Assembly: GCF_001761485.1 (NCBI RefSeq)
Contig: NC_090771.1
Span: 1,674,001 to 1,738,000, forward strand
Length of the DNA: 64,000 nt
Direction: 5' to 3'
From: Yarrowia lipolytica
Lineage: Eukaryota > Ascomycota > Dipodascomycetes > Dipodascales
The position numbers were made by a program, and so were the translations under genes. Position 1 is the stretch's first letter. Every line of letters starts with the position of its first letter. Below the pieces are notes generated by a model. That model was given only the letters and a program-made list of their open reading frames with translations, was not told the origin of the DNA and made no database searches. Shown in pieces: positions 47,459-57,749 of the stretch.

Positions 47459-47525
47459 CTACTTGTAGCTTAATCGGTAGAGTATGAGACTCACATACAA
47501 AGGTATTTCAAGGCTGAGGTGTTCA
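47459..47525 (+). pseudogene. tRNA-Lys-like relic
   Basis: From 47466 the segment TAGCTTAATCGGTAGAG and the following TATGAGACTC match the D-arm and anticodon stem of eukaryotic tRNA-Lys (TAGCTCAGTCGGTAGAGCATGAGACTC), with three C/G-to-T/A changes. The anticodon, its 3' stem, a good B box and a matching acceptor 3' strand are not found. It looks like a decayed copy. Confidence 0.45.
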
Positions 47526-47605
47526 ATTATTTATTTGGTATTTCATTTGTCATTTATGATATTTACTCTTGCAGTTCGTCAGGTCAAGCCACATGTGAGC
47601 ACCTC

Positions 47606-47662
47606 TACAGTATATATAAGTGTCAGTACAGTATATATAAGTGCCAGTACAGTATATACTTA
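47606..47662. repeat. 21-bp tandem repeat
   Basis: Unit TACAGTATATATAAGTGYCAG: two full copies (47606-47626, 47627-47647) and a partial third. It lies at the start of the field of GTAC-palindrome words. Confidence 0.8.
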
Positions 47663-48876
47663 TACATACATACTACTGTATAGATACAAGTACAGTATGT
47701 ACAATACAACTACTACTGTAGCTACTGTTACAGTACAGATTACCTACAAGTACAGTATGTACATACTAATATACACACTGTGCACCAAAGTGCCATTACC
47801 TGTCTTTATCAAAAGCATCAAATCAATAAAACCAAGTACAAGTACAGTATGTACTACTGTAGCCTACTCTGATGAACAGGATCCAAAAAAACATGTGACC
47901 CGGATCATGGAAACGTCAACTACATTCATGCACAGTATGTACTCCCATGAGATCAGAAGTCAGTAACCCAACGGATCGGGCAAGTGAAAGAATAGCCCCT
48001 CTTTTGATACTTCGAAACGGCGGTACGGTAATGCGATATTGTATCTATGTACAAAACAGCAGTACTCCCGAAACATTGGACCAGGTCACAAACAAAAAGG
48101 ATTCCATAGCAATACGTCAGTAACAGGGCTATACGTTTAACCTAAGACAACAGCAGCGCCAAAAGCAATACATTGACCTCAGACCACGAAGTGGACTTGA
48201 AACCGGAAAAGAAATTCTACAGATTTAACCCTTGAAACAGTGCCAAGTCAGTGGGTGCTGTCTGACACTTGTCAGTTGTCCTCGAACGCTATAGAAGGCG
48301 AATTACAGTAGTCCCTAGCAGATCTCAATGGAGACGCAGACAAAGGACAGGACGCAGATAGGAAGACCTGACAGCTGATAAAATACGGTAGACTATGATA
48401 TTTGGGGAAGGCAAGTGGGTACTACAGTGTCCCCCAGCGTCCATTCGCAATCTCGCAAAATAATATGGCAGTCACAGAATAAACTAGTAAGTTATAGCCG
48501 AAACATCGGCCAGTTAGAACACTGCCCCATTGCCAAGCGCAACTGAGCAGAAAGAGGCAATTACAAGAACAAGTATAATGTTCTCTGAGATGACAAGGTT
48601 CTTTAGGCGGCATTTGAAACGAAACAATAATAGCAATTTTTTTTTAAATTTTTAATGATTCATTACAGCTATATACTGTACCTAGTAAGCCGGGTTATTG
48701 ACGTTCAATAAATCATACACTTCTGAATCTTGGCGATGTGCGCTGCGGGGCGCTGTCGGTTGGTTATACCTACAAGTAGTATGTGTTTTTTTTATTTTTT
48801 TATTCTAATGATTCATGTGATGACTAATCCTAGGACACCTTATGTTTCGATTTGATATCTTGAAAATATAAAAAAC

Positions 48877-48948
48877 GCGCCGATGGTTTAGTGGTAAAAT
48901 CCATCGTTGCCATCGATGGGCCCCCCGTTTCGATTCCGGGTCGGCGCC
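48877..48948 (+). tRNA. tRNA-Gly(GCC)-like first half of a tRNA-5S rRNA unit
   Basis: The acceptor strands GCGCCGA and TCGGCGC pair fully (48877-48883 with 48941-48947). The A-box region TGGTTTAGTGGTAAAATCC is intact. The anticodon stem CATCG/CGATG encloses the loop TTGCCAT with anticodon GCC. Three features are odd for tRNA-Gly: one extra C before the T stem, T instead of the near-universal G53 (leaving a T-C mismatch next to the T loop), and C rather than A at the discriminator position (48948). The B box is therefore TTTCGATTCC rather than GGTTCGATTCC. A TATAAAA element lies at 48867-48873. It may serve mainly as the pol III promoter of the 5S rRNA that follows. Confidence 0.8.
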
Positions 48949-48953
48949 AGTTT

Positions 48954-49078
48954 GGTTACGGCCCATATTCCTGGTGAAAAATACGGCTTCCCGTCCGATC
49001 AGGCCATAGGTCAAGCACCAGAGAGCCTAGGTTAGTATTGTAGTGGGAGACCATACGAGAATCCTGGGTGCTGTAATC
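48954..49078 (+). rRNA. 5S rRNA, co-transcribed with upstream tRNA-Gly-like gene
   Basis: The segment aligns with yeast 5S rRNA over its length: GGTTACGGCC at the 5' end, CTTCCCGTCCGATCA in the middle, and GTAGTGGGAGACCATACGAGA then GGGTGCTGTAATC at the 3' end. Helix I pairs GGTTACGGC with GCTGTAATC, and helix II pairs CTGGTG with CACCAG, both in a manner suggesting compensatory change against S. cerevisiae. At 125 nt it is a few bases longer than usual. It starts only six bases after the tRNA acceptor strand. No T-run of four or more separates them, and T6 (49079-49084) follows the 5S. This is the dicistronic tRNA-5S arrangement known in Y. lipolytica. Confidence 0.85.
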
Positions 49079-49084
49079 TTTTTT
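49079..49084 (+). terminator. Pol III terminator of the tRNA-5S unit
   Basis: T6 immediately follows the 5S rRNA 3' end. It is the first run of at least four T after the tRNA start, so the two RNAs should be made as one transcript. Confidence 0.75.
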
Positions 49085-50024
49085 CCAATCGCTGATTTCT
49101 CTGACATGTTTTTACAGTAGTTTGACACACTCGGTTTCCTGAACGAACACCTATGCTTATCCTTTGTTCTTGTGATAATTTTATTCCGCTGTATGCAGTC
49201 TAATTTAGCGCCATCGCAAAATACACTACCACAGGGCACCTCTGCAAACGAGTTGTTTCTGAACTGATGAAAGTGCTCGAAAACTCGGACTTTGAAGTCG
49301 CTCGTCTTCGGCTGTTCACCTACAGCTCAACAATAGGTTTAATGTACGTCCATGGTGTCCTGCTTGGCTCTGCACACTCTAACCTTGACAGTCTTACCAA
49401 GGGATTTGTCATGATGACTAGACTTGACACACGTAATAGGACAGGAAAACAAGTGCTACATTGCTTGTGAGCAAATTGGGGCGGAGTAATCTGAGACGAT
49501 CTTTGTTCTCTCTGCGCCCCTTATTGTACGATGCGTTTCCTTACTCCACAGATGAAACGTGGATCCTTTCTGTCTCCTACATCCCAAAAACACGTTAGAC
49601 GGTCACTCTAAAACCCTGGAAGTCGAAGCTATAAGCATACGTTTGGTTTGACGGGTAGTTATACATTAGACACTGCAGACCTAGTCCCTGGTACCTGACG
49701 TGAGGGGTACCGTAGATTTGCTTTCCTTTTTTCCGATGGTTGCTGTTTGCTTTTTCAGTCCCTGACAGCAGTTTCACGTTAACTTAGCTGCGTATAACAA
49801 TTAGTGTACACTGTACTTGTACCAGCCCCACTAGTATTGGAGGTTATTGAAAATTGCCCTTCTGGGGGAGTCAACACGGGTAGTACTAAGTCCACGCCCG
49901 TTTTCAAACACCATGGTTAATTCCACACCCTTGGTGGAGAGTGAAGTTACCTACAATACAGCAGCTTCTACAAGTCACATCTATCAATTTCACTCTAATT
50001 TATAAATAATGATCTAAATACCGA
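49085..50024. other. Intergenic between 5S rRNA and first ferric reductase
   Basis: No gene is seen in these 0.94 kb. A GTACTTGTAC word lies at about 49813-49822. Confidence 0.5.
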
Positions 50025-52184
50025 CTACCAAGAGAAAGCCTCCTCAAAGTAGTCAACTCGCTCGGTGGTGGAGTTCAAGTTGTCTCTGACGGCCAGTCGA
50101 ACGTCATCAGAAAAGGCAGGAGGGCCACAGACGACAATAGCGGTGGAGCCTCCCTGAGAAGCCACACTGTTGGGGACATGGGTGAGCATATCTGGTCGGT
50201 AACCGTAGGAAATGTGTAGACGGTTGGTAGCTGTGGCGGCTGAAGAGAGACGGGAGCGAGTCTTCGCTCGCTCGACAACTCCATCTTTCTCGGTCACAAC
50301 TCCATTGTCCACCATACTCTCACTATCACTGATACTGGAGGAGGGTGAAGTCTCGAGCTGCTGCTTCTGGGTAGAGAAGTAGATTTCCACTCGGACTCGA
50401 GGGTCGTTGAGAAGGTAATCGAGCTCTGGGGAAAAGTATTCGAGAGCCTGGTCGGACCGGAGAACCCAGCAAACAGTGATGCTCTTGGCAGAAGACTTGA
50501 GCAGCGAGGAGGCACACAGGTAAATAGCTGTGACACCAATACCTCCAGCAATGAGAATGGACGAGTCGTACTTGTCCACAGGCATCTTAGAGCCATATGG
50601 ACCCTCCACAAGAACACGGGTGTCCAGAGTACCAGCCTCCAGAGTACGCTTGTAGAGAGTTTCGGTCATTCCCTTCTGAGCCTTGACCATCAGGGTGATG
50701 GATCCGTCCTTCTCGGCCTGAGGAGACTGAAAGACAGTGAATGGATGCGACTCCCAAAATTTTCGGTTGCTCAGCACATACAGGAAGATGTACTGACCAG
50801 GCTTAGGGGTCCATCTGCCAGAATGTCGGATTTCCAAACGCATGATTCGCTCATTTGTGTCGACGACCGTAATCTTCGCTCGAGAGTTGATGCCAGAGTA
50901 GAAGATTCGGGCGATTCGAGCAGCTCGATCAAAAGACCATACTGCAATAACGGCATAGATGAACTCATGGTAGCCGACGAACTCGGTATGATTGTAGATG
51001 GCATAGACAAAGACAATGGCGAGACAGAGATGGATGATGAGGAAGACTTCGTAAAATCTGTGGCGGATAGCAGAGATGGCAAAAAGAATCATGAACGACG
51101 CACTGATGACAGCCATGACTCCACAGTAGAACCAATGCCGCTTGTAAGCAGCAGGAAGAGAATCTCCAACAGCAACAGTGAATGTGACACCATGAGAGAT
51201 AGCTAGAGCGACCATGCCTCGACCAATCCATCGGTGGTATACGTTGAAGGTGTCGAAAGACCAGCCAGTTAGCCACATGAGAAAGTTGTTTCTTCCAGCA
51301 AACAGAAAGATGAGAGGAGTCTGGGATACAGCCATGATTCCGAGCCTTACGGCAAGGTAAGATCTGAGCTGAGCGGTGTGTGAGTTCCCCTCTGTAGGGG
51401 TCTCGAACTTGTATCCAACACAGGGGAAGATGAAGATTAGACACCAGTATCCAACGACGGTGAGAGATTGCACTCGAGTAGGAAGACAACCAGCCAGCCA
51501 ACCCTGGGCGTGCTTGTGGCCAAAAAGAGCCGACATGGTCACGTTACGCCGCAAGGTGTTGATGTGCAAACCAGTCATCTTCAGAAGAACAGGGAAGAAC
51601 AGCTTTCGGAACATATGGGAGATTGTACCAAAGAGAAGAATGAGAGCCCAGTAGCCCAGAAGACCTGATGCAAGCCACAGACCCTTGTCAGAGGCAAGTT
51701 CGGAGATGTTAGTGGTGGCGAGTGTGCCCTCATAGGTCTCCTCGTCCACAATCACGGGTTTGGTGTACAGAGGTGAAGGGGGAGCCTTAGGGTCCTGGGA
51801 GGCTGGCTCAGGAATCTGAACCGGCTGTGAGTCCTTGGCGGAGGTAAGGAGTTCGAGAACCTGCTGCTTGTCGGGTCGTGGCTCGCCCACAAACTTGCAC
51901 ATGACCAGCACACGTTCCTTGAACTGTTTTTGCAGCTTCTTCATGTTGCCGTTGTAAGCCTTGTCCATGCACAGCAGCACGGACTGTAAGAAGGGCTTAG
52001 TGTTGCAAAACTCGTGGAAGAATGCGTATTGCGACTCGTAGTAGTTAGCCTCGATGCCAAAGTTGTAATTCTGGGCAACGGTGAAGCAGGCGGTGGCCTT
52101 GTAGGCGTCATGGTCGCGAGGTTTCGTCTGAGAGACCGAAGCCGAGGCTCCAGCCACCAGTGTGAAGAGAGTTGAGATTTTCAT
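50025..52184 (-). CDS. Ferric/cupric reductase transmembrane component (FRE family), copy 1
   Basis: The protein has 719 residues from the ATG at 52184. A signal peptide (about 1-16) precedes a Cys-containing extracytoplasmic domain to ~165, then about seven membrane helices. Two helices carry the bis-heme histidines with the typical 14-residue spacing: His317/His331 (HRWIGRGMVALAISHG) and His385/His399. The FAD motif is HPFTVFQSP (480-488). The NADPH domain has GPYG, AGGIGVTAIY and VVCGPPAF, and the chain ends in the family's aromatic terminus EEAFSW. It should pass electrons from cytosolic NADPH to extracellular Fe3+ or Cu2+. TATATATA at 52222-52229 lies 38 bases before the ATG. Its closest visible relative is the gene at 60201-62360. 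Confidence 0.93.
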   Translation of the reverse strand: MKISTLFTLVAGASASVSQTKPRDHDAYKATACFTVAQNYNFGIEANYYESQYAFFHEFCNTKPFLQSVLLCMDKAYNGNMKKLQKQFKERVLVMCKFVGEPRPDKQQVLELLTSAKDSQPVQIPEPASQDPKAPPSPLYTKPVIVDEETYEGTLATTNISELASDKGLWLASGLLGYWALILLFGTISHMFRKLFFPVLLKMTGLHINTLRRNVTMSALFGHKHAQGWLAGCLPTRVQSLTVVGYWCLIFIFPCVGYKFETPTEGNSHTAQLRSYLAVRLGIMAVSQTPLIFLFAGRNNFLMWLTGWSFDTFNVYHRWIGRGMVALAISHGVTFTVAVGDSLPAAYKRHWFYCGVMAVISASFMILFAISAIRHRFYEVFLIIHLCLAIVFVYAIYNHTEFVGYHEFIYAVIAVWSFDRAARIARIFYSGINSRAKITVVDTNERIMRLEIRHSGRWTPKPGQYIFLYVLSNRKFWESHPFTVFQSPQAEKDGSITLMVKAQKGMTETLYKRTLEAGTLDTRVLVEGPYGSKMPVDKYDSSILIAGGIGVTAIYLCASSLLKSSAKSITVCWVLRSDQALEYFSPELDYLLNDPRVRVEIYFSTQKQQLETSPSSSISDSESMVDNGVVTEKDGVVERAKTRSRLSSAATATNRLHISYGYRPDMLTHVPNSVASQGGSTAIVVCGPPAFSDDVRLAVRDNLNSTTERVDYFEEAFSW

Positions 52185-52221
52185 TTGTCTGTACCGAATA
52201 ACATGATTGTACGAGTCCGAC

Positions 52222-52229
52222 TATATATA
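52222..52229 (-). promoter_or_regulatory. TATA box of ferric reductase copy 1
   Basis: TATATATA on the transcribed strand's promoter, 38 bases before the ATG. This implies a very short 5' leader if it is used. Confidence 0.45.
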
Positions 52230-55200
52230 CCATGGATTGAACTTCAACCATTGATTTTCCGTTTGCGTCATCGGCGGCGTTTCTTTTTTGCCTTTCTTTG
52301 TGCGTGCGTCGTATGTAGGTACCAACAGATGTGACGTCTAATCGCAGCATAGCCAATTGTTCTTGGCGGATAGTAGAGGGAGGGCGAAAAAGCAAAGACC
52401 ACAGGAACGCATGGGGCCATTGGTTGGATGGAAAATATTGTTCCACATGCAGAGGCTGTGTTCTTCTGTGCGTCTCGAGAGGGCAGTGTAGAACCCATGA
52501 ACATTCATTTTCGGCACTAGAGGGTGTGCCTGAACAGTTTTCAGTTAAGCACAGAATGCTGGGTGCAAGTAGGTTGGGCTGAGTAAGATCGTCCATAGAG
52601 TGACAGCGTACAAGGCATGATTTAGCAAGTTGGTGACATTGCCCCTATGTCTGTCATTCGGCTCCCAGTAGTGTTGGGCTGGTTGACGTTAGGTGTGCCC
52701 ATGTCACGTGTCTCAAGCACGATGAATGGCCACCATGAAGCGCTCTCAAGCTCTTCTCCACCTGCGCGTCAACCGCAGTCGGTCTGTGTACGCCAGTTAT
52801 GCGCCGATCGACGTGTTTCTTCTGTATGGAATTCTCCACATAATGTTGGTGAGCAATTTAGTCACCTTTGGTAAGCTGGAAGTGAGTGGATGGGTGAGAC
52901 ACCCAAAATAGATGTGCACCAGGAAGAGCGAGCGACACGTAATACGAAAATAGAGACACGAAAATCCAATTTTTGTGCTACCGCTTATTTGGCAGTAGCG
53001 ACAGTGCTCAGCTACGCTCCACTGCACCCACACGCCTAGCGCGGTAGTATAAGAGACGTTGGGTTCGAACTCTGACTTCAGGGTTCGAACCAGACGTGAT
53101 TCAGGGTCCCTTAAGGTGTGACATTTCTTGGAGGTTTTGTGCGGGCGCTAACAAGATAAGGATGGCCCGTCTAAGTTACTAAACAGGCTAGTGGATGCGA
53201 ACTTGAGGTTGCTTTTTTGTATCGCATTTTGGTGTTCACTGTCCCCTTATCACCGTGGATTATCGATTTCTCCTGACTACAGGATCTCCAGCGGGATCAT
53301 CTCACACGCCGATCATGACAAATGATTGTAAAGCAAAACAAGGAATGGAAGACAGAGATGCGATGGGCATGCGGGGTTTAGTTCAGCACGTGAAGAAACA
53401 AGGACAGGAAGAAGCCCCCCTAATTGAAATCCAAAGCCCGTCCAATGTGCCAATGTGACAATGTTACATGGCCCACTTTTGGCCCTTTACCTAACCACCA
53501 CCCAGCACAGCTTCTCACAACTTCAGCTTTTACCTCACGCTTCCTTAGCGTGTCTCACGCAGATTGGAATGTACTGAATGATAAGGGCGTGCAAAGTGAT
53601 ATCGTCGTAAACTGTTAGTCGCTGTAAACATATGCCTGTCCCGTACAAGTAGTTACCAAGTGGAGATGTCTCATTCCCCATCACTGTTTCTTGCGCCCAA
53701 AGTGCGAAACTGCCAAGACAGATGGATCTCTGGACAGCAATCCCACTCAAAACGTGGTCTGCGAGCTACAGTAGGGCGGATCAAACCAACTGAAACCTCG
53801 TACTGGGCCACAAATGAGCACTCAATGATCATGGGCAACTCAGCCGTGCAAACGACTACGTACAGCCCTGAGAATAGCACGTTTTCAGAAAAGCCCAATT
53901 GTGGCTTCAGGGGTTTATACTGGCACTCATAACTGACTGCTTTACATCATAATTGGTATTGGACTAAATACCAGACCCTCCAAAATATACGCACGAGCCC
54001 CTGTATTATTGCTGTTCCAGGGGGTATGTACAAACAAACATCGTGCCATACAATTATGTAATTATATACAGTACAAGAAGAATGCTGTTATGTTGGACAA
54101 CCACTTATACACATGGTGCAAACGTCTCTTTGAAGCTACTGTATGTACTGTAATTACAATGGTTCTCTCGTTCAGTACAAGTACTACTACAAGTATACCT
54201 CTGGGCCATATATAATCATCTACAACTCATACAGTACATATCTTGAAGATCAATCACGGGCTGTGCCAAGGTAGCACAATTAGTTCCTGTAGTAAAACAC
54301 ATCCATCACTATGATTCAGCCATCACAAACTCTGGCTGCTCGGTGGCATTTAATGAGACCATTCGTGTGTCCGGCTAGGACTCCCTGATCCGTCCAGTTC
54401 CTCTTATCTTGCTGATACGGGACAATAAGATAACTTTTGGACAGTAGATTTAGCAGCTATTAGAGCTTTCGAACGGAGCAGTTGCATAATTATTTGCTTG
54501 TGATAATGTCGGCTGCTAGATAATGCACTGTATCGACGGAGTAACGACTCTGACAGTCTGATAGCACGATATCAATCCACTGTTCTCTGTACAGTCTACG
54601 AGTGGGGATCGGTAACAATCCTACCAGTAGGTACAGTATGTACTTGCACACTGGGTGTAATTAGAGAGCGGCTGCGAACTCACTTATCTCGGTTTTCCGA
54701 TGCTAAGCCTCTCCCTAGAGTACATACTGTAACTCTCCGGAAGGTCAGTGGGTCTACTTGCACATCTAAATACAGGGTACACCACCAGAGTCGCACACCA
54801 TGTGTACAACTCTGGACGCTCATTCAAGATCCGCATCATGTGTTTCAAGCCTGGCCTGTGACGGAGCACTTATAGTCGGCCTCAGACATGTGTCAGCCGT
54901 TGTCCGTCAAGACAAGCGTCCAGCACATTGAGCAACGGGGTTGCTCCGTCGGCGTCTCAAGCAGCTCCACAGGCCAGAATGTGTCCGAACATCCCTCCTT
55001 GTGTGTTTTCCGGATCGGTTTCGGCTTCACGCGGAACAAAAAGGCAGACTCGTCTGCCCAGGGCGACTGGGTGAGTATCGAGAAAGGCTCCAACGCCAGC
55101 TAGGGAGGTGGCACGTCGATCACGCGGTGGATTTGATGTCGTAACAACATCTGGAGGTCGTTGGAAGACAGAAGGGATGCTTGTGCGCTGCCAGAAGCCC

Positions 55201-55577
55201 AGTCTTAGAGCTCTCAGACGTTTATCTCTGAAAAGAGAATGTAACTGTATGGCACAGAACCGCCGGAACGAAGACAATGGAATTACATGACAGCACACAT
55301 TGACCACCCTCCGTCTCCACATACAAACGAGCCACCCGCCACCGGGTCGTGTACGTATGTTGACCGACAATGTACCTGACTACTCCCAGACTCATACCCT
55401 CCGAAAAGGGCTGGTTTTTCGCACTCAAGCGGCATTGATGTCATATCTCGACTCGGAACGCCTCCTGGATTTCCCATGCACGCGTCACAACGACCCAGAC
55501 GCGTCCACGCCATTATCGAGACACAAGGAGGACTCTCAAACGACTCAGGCTGGCCATTGACCCGATCCTCAGTCTCG

Positions 55578-55595
55578 GGGTTAGTCAGGGTTAGT
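55578..55595 (+). repeat. Interstitial telomeric repeat (1.8 units)
   Basis: GGGTTAGTCAGGGTTAGT is a perfect 18-base match to the tandem Y. lipolytica telomere unit GGGTTAGTCA (unit sequence from established knowledge). It lies over 8 kb from the window's end, amid otherwise unremarkable DNA. Confidence 0.75.
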
Positions 55596-57710
55596 GGCCC
55601 CGCTTACGGGACCGAGGGGTCACCGGAGTAAAAAGTGTGAGGGATGCTTGTTGCGACAGATCAGTTTTAATCATTGCTGGTGTGAAGAAGGGAATGTATT
55701 GTAGTCTTAGGTTGAGGTTATGTGAGCTGAGTTATGGGTTACCCGGAAGTAAGTCTAAAGCGCACGTTGTGGAGATAGCGAGATACGTGACGTATGTACA
55801 GTACATACTGGTGGAGCATGGGACCACTTACTCTAGAGAACTTCATGTTTCACAAGACCTCGTCTCCCGACTTGCCAAACTTCCCACACACCACTTTGCA
55901 CGAACCGAAAAAATGTGGACTCAACGAAGGGACTACGGGGGGCATCTCTGACGACATGGGTCTTGCAGGAAGGGGTAATGCATGACCCTTCGAAAAACAA
56001 CTACATCGCCCGGACGCCAACAAAGCCACAAGTTTCTTCACCTCATGGCGGATATCTCGACTTCCGCTCGTGAAATGGGAGATACCCCTGAACGACCACG
56101 TTTTCACCAAAGAAGAATCCAGGGATGCGGGGCTTCTGTGATAAGGCCCATCATTCAAGGATCTGCACGGAGCATAATCTTCTGCCAAAGTGCGAAGTTC
56201 TTCTTTTCCATGTTGACCAGGATGAAGATTTTCCGTCAGTGGGACTCTCTAAAGGACTGGATCTTTACCGAGTCCGAAATGTGGAGTACTTCCCCTTTTT
56301 CCCAGGGCATTTGGAACAGTGACGCCCCCCGCGAAAACATCAAACAAGTCAAGACACCGGCAAATATCTGCGGGAATTGGCCTTATGGGATCTGGAAGAT
56401 GGAAGAGATTCCCTCCGGTACTCAGGGGGGACGACCCGCCACCCTGGGACATGTCCAAAAAAGGGTTTGCTTCAATTCCTGAAGGAAGCCCCAGATGTGT
56501 TTTTTACGATGGACAACCGCCAGCACCTTCACGATGAGCGAGAGTAGAACACAGTAGCAAGCGTAAAAGGCGGGCCGAGGCCCACCGAGAGGAACAGCGT
56601 AGCAGGGCGCGTTAGTCAACCACAGGGGACCGCAGAACCAAACCAATGACGAAGAAGAAGAACCACACAAGGAGAAGTTTTCAAAAGGCAATGGCAAATG
56701 AAGAGGGCAATGGAAGGATTGAAGATTAAGAGAACTGGAGGACTGGAGTGGCGTTTTCCCGATGAACGAAAAAAACACCGCGAAAGCTATGTGGGGACCC
56801 AACATACAACACGGACTTGAACCAGGTTTTTTTATGATTTTTTTATACGGGAAATAGGAGGTTCGACCCAATTCTATCTCTCTTTTTTTTTGTCCTGCTT
56901 TTTTTTTTGTTCAACCTTTTGTTCAGTCAGCTCTTTTCAGTCCAACTTTTTTTTTTTGGTGTTAAGTTATAATTAAATGAATGTATATGCAGAAAAAAAA
57001 AAAAACTGTACAAGTATTTGTACTTGTAATATATTATGACAGCTGCTGTCTTTTGACGAGGTATGGAAGACACCAATGCTTTATTTGGAGAGGTTCCTCT
57101 GCTAGTGCTGCTTGGTGGTAGTGATTACTGTAAGGTGGAGTGGTTCTTACAGTTTGAAGTATGAGAGATTCTCCGTGCAGGCTAAGGGGTGGTTTTCTTT
57201 ATATTTTTATATATTAGATGATTGTAAATACCAATGGGTACACTGGAGAATCTTCGGACATGGGATTTTGAGATCTAACTGCTCTGATGGGACCCCGACG
57301 CCACCCTGAAATGTCAAGCTATAGTTGCTTGATTCGGAGACATGGGAGTAGAAGACAGGGGAGTAAAAGTGTGGTTATACCAATTTGAAGGTCTTTTAGG
57401 TGATCACAAACAAATTATCAGGAGGGAAATATTGAGAATATTAAGTGCTCACTAATTTCTATGGACATCTGGTTAGTAATAGTTGGCCTCCTTCCAGATA
57501 TCGTAACAATCAACTTTGCAGAGGGCCATCTGGAGTACAGAGGGAGGTGTATGTAATAACGTATACATCAGGTTCGATAAGAAGACTACAAGTATAGTAC
57601 AGTACTGTACTCTGGCTATCTGGGTCAACAAGTACCAAGCAAATGGAATCAACAGTATCTCAATTCTTTCTACAGCTGGCCAACGTCGAACTCCACATTA
57701 TATGATGTAA

Positions 57711-57749
57711 GAGTACAGTATGTACAGTACGTACTGTACTTGTACCAGG
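57711..57749. repeat. Dense GTAC-palindrome cluster
   Basis: GTACAGTATGTACAGTACGT and the bases after it pack several overlapping copies of TACAGTA, GTACTGTAC and GTACTTGTAC in under 40 bases. It is the densest example of a word family found in most intergenic regions of the window. Confidence 0.6.

Larger units (their letters stand above)
46100..48876. other. Intergenic, ABC transporter to tRNA-5S unit
   Basis: No protein gene is seen in these 2.8 kb. They hold a tRNA-Lys-like relic (47459-47525), a 21-bp tandem repeat (47606-47662) and a dense field of TACAGTATGTAC-type words to about 47945. A 160-codon open frame across these repeats (47484-47966) reads as repetitive noise. Confidence 0.5.

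Noticed and set aside
47484-47966. 160-codon frame after the ABC transporter
   Set aside because: It runs through tandem and palindromic repeats; the predicted protein is Tyr/Thr/Ser repeat noise.
55982-56482. 166-codon plus-strand frame with an ATG
   Set aside because: It overlaps other long frames on both strands, shows no motif, and has no supporting promoter or intron signals. Not strong enough to call.
56965-57005. A-tailed segment sharing AATGTATATGCAG with 3390-3418, possibly 3' ends of a retroposed family
   Set aside because: The match is 13 bases in A/T-rich DNA, where many such pairs are expected by chance, and no body or target duplication is visible.
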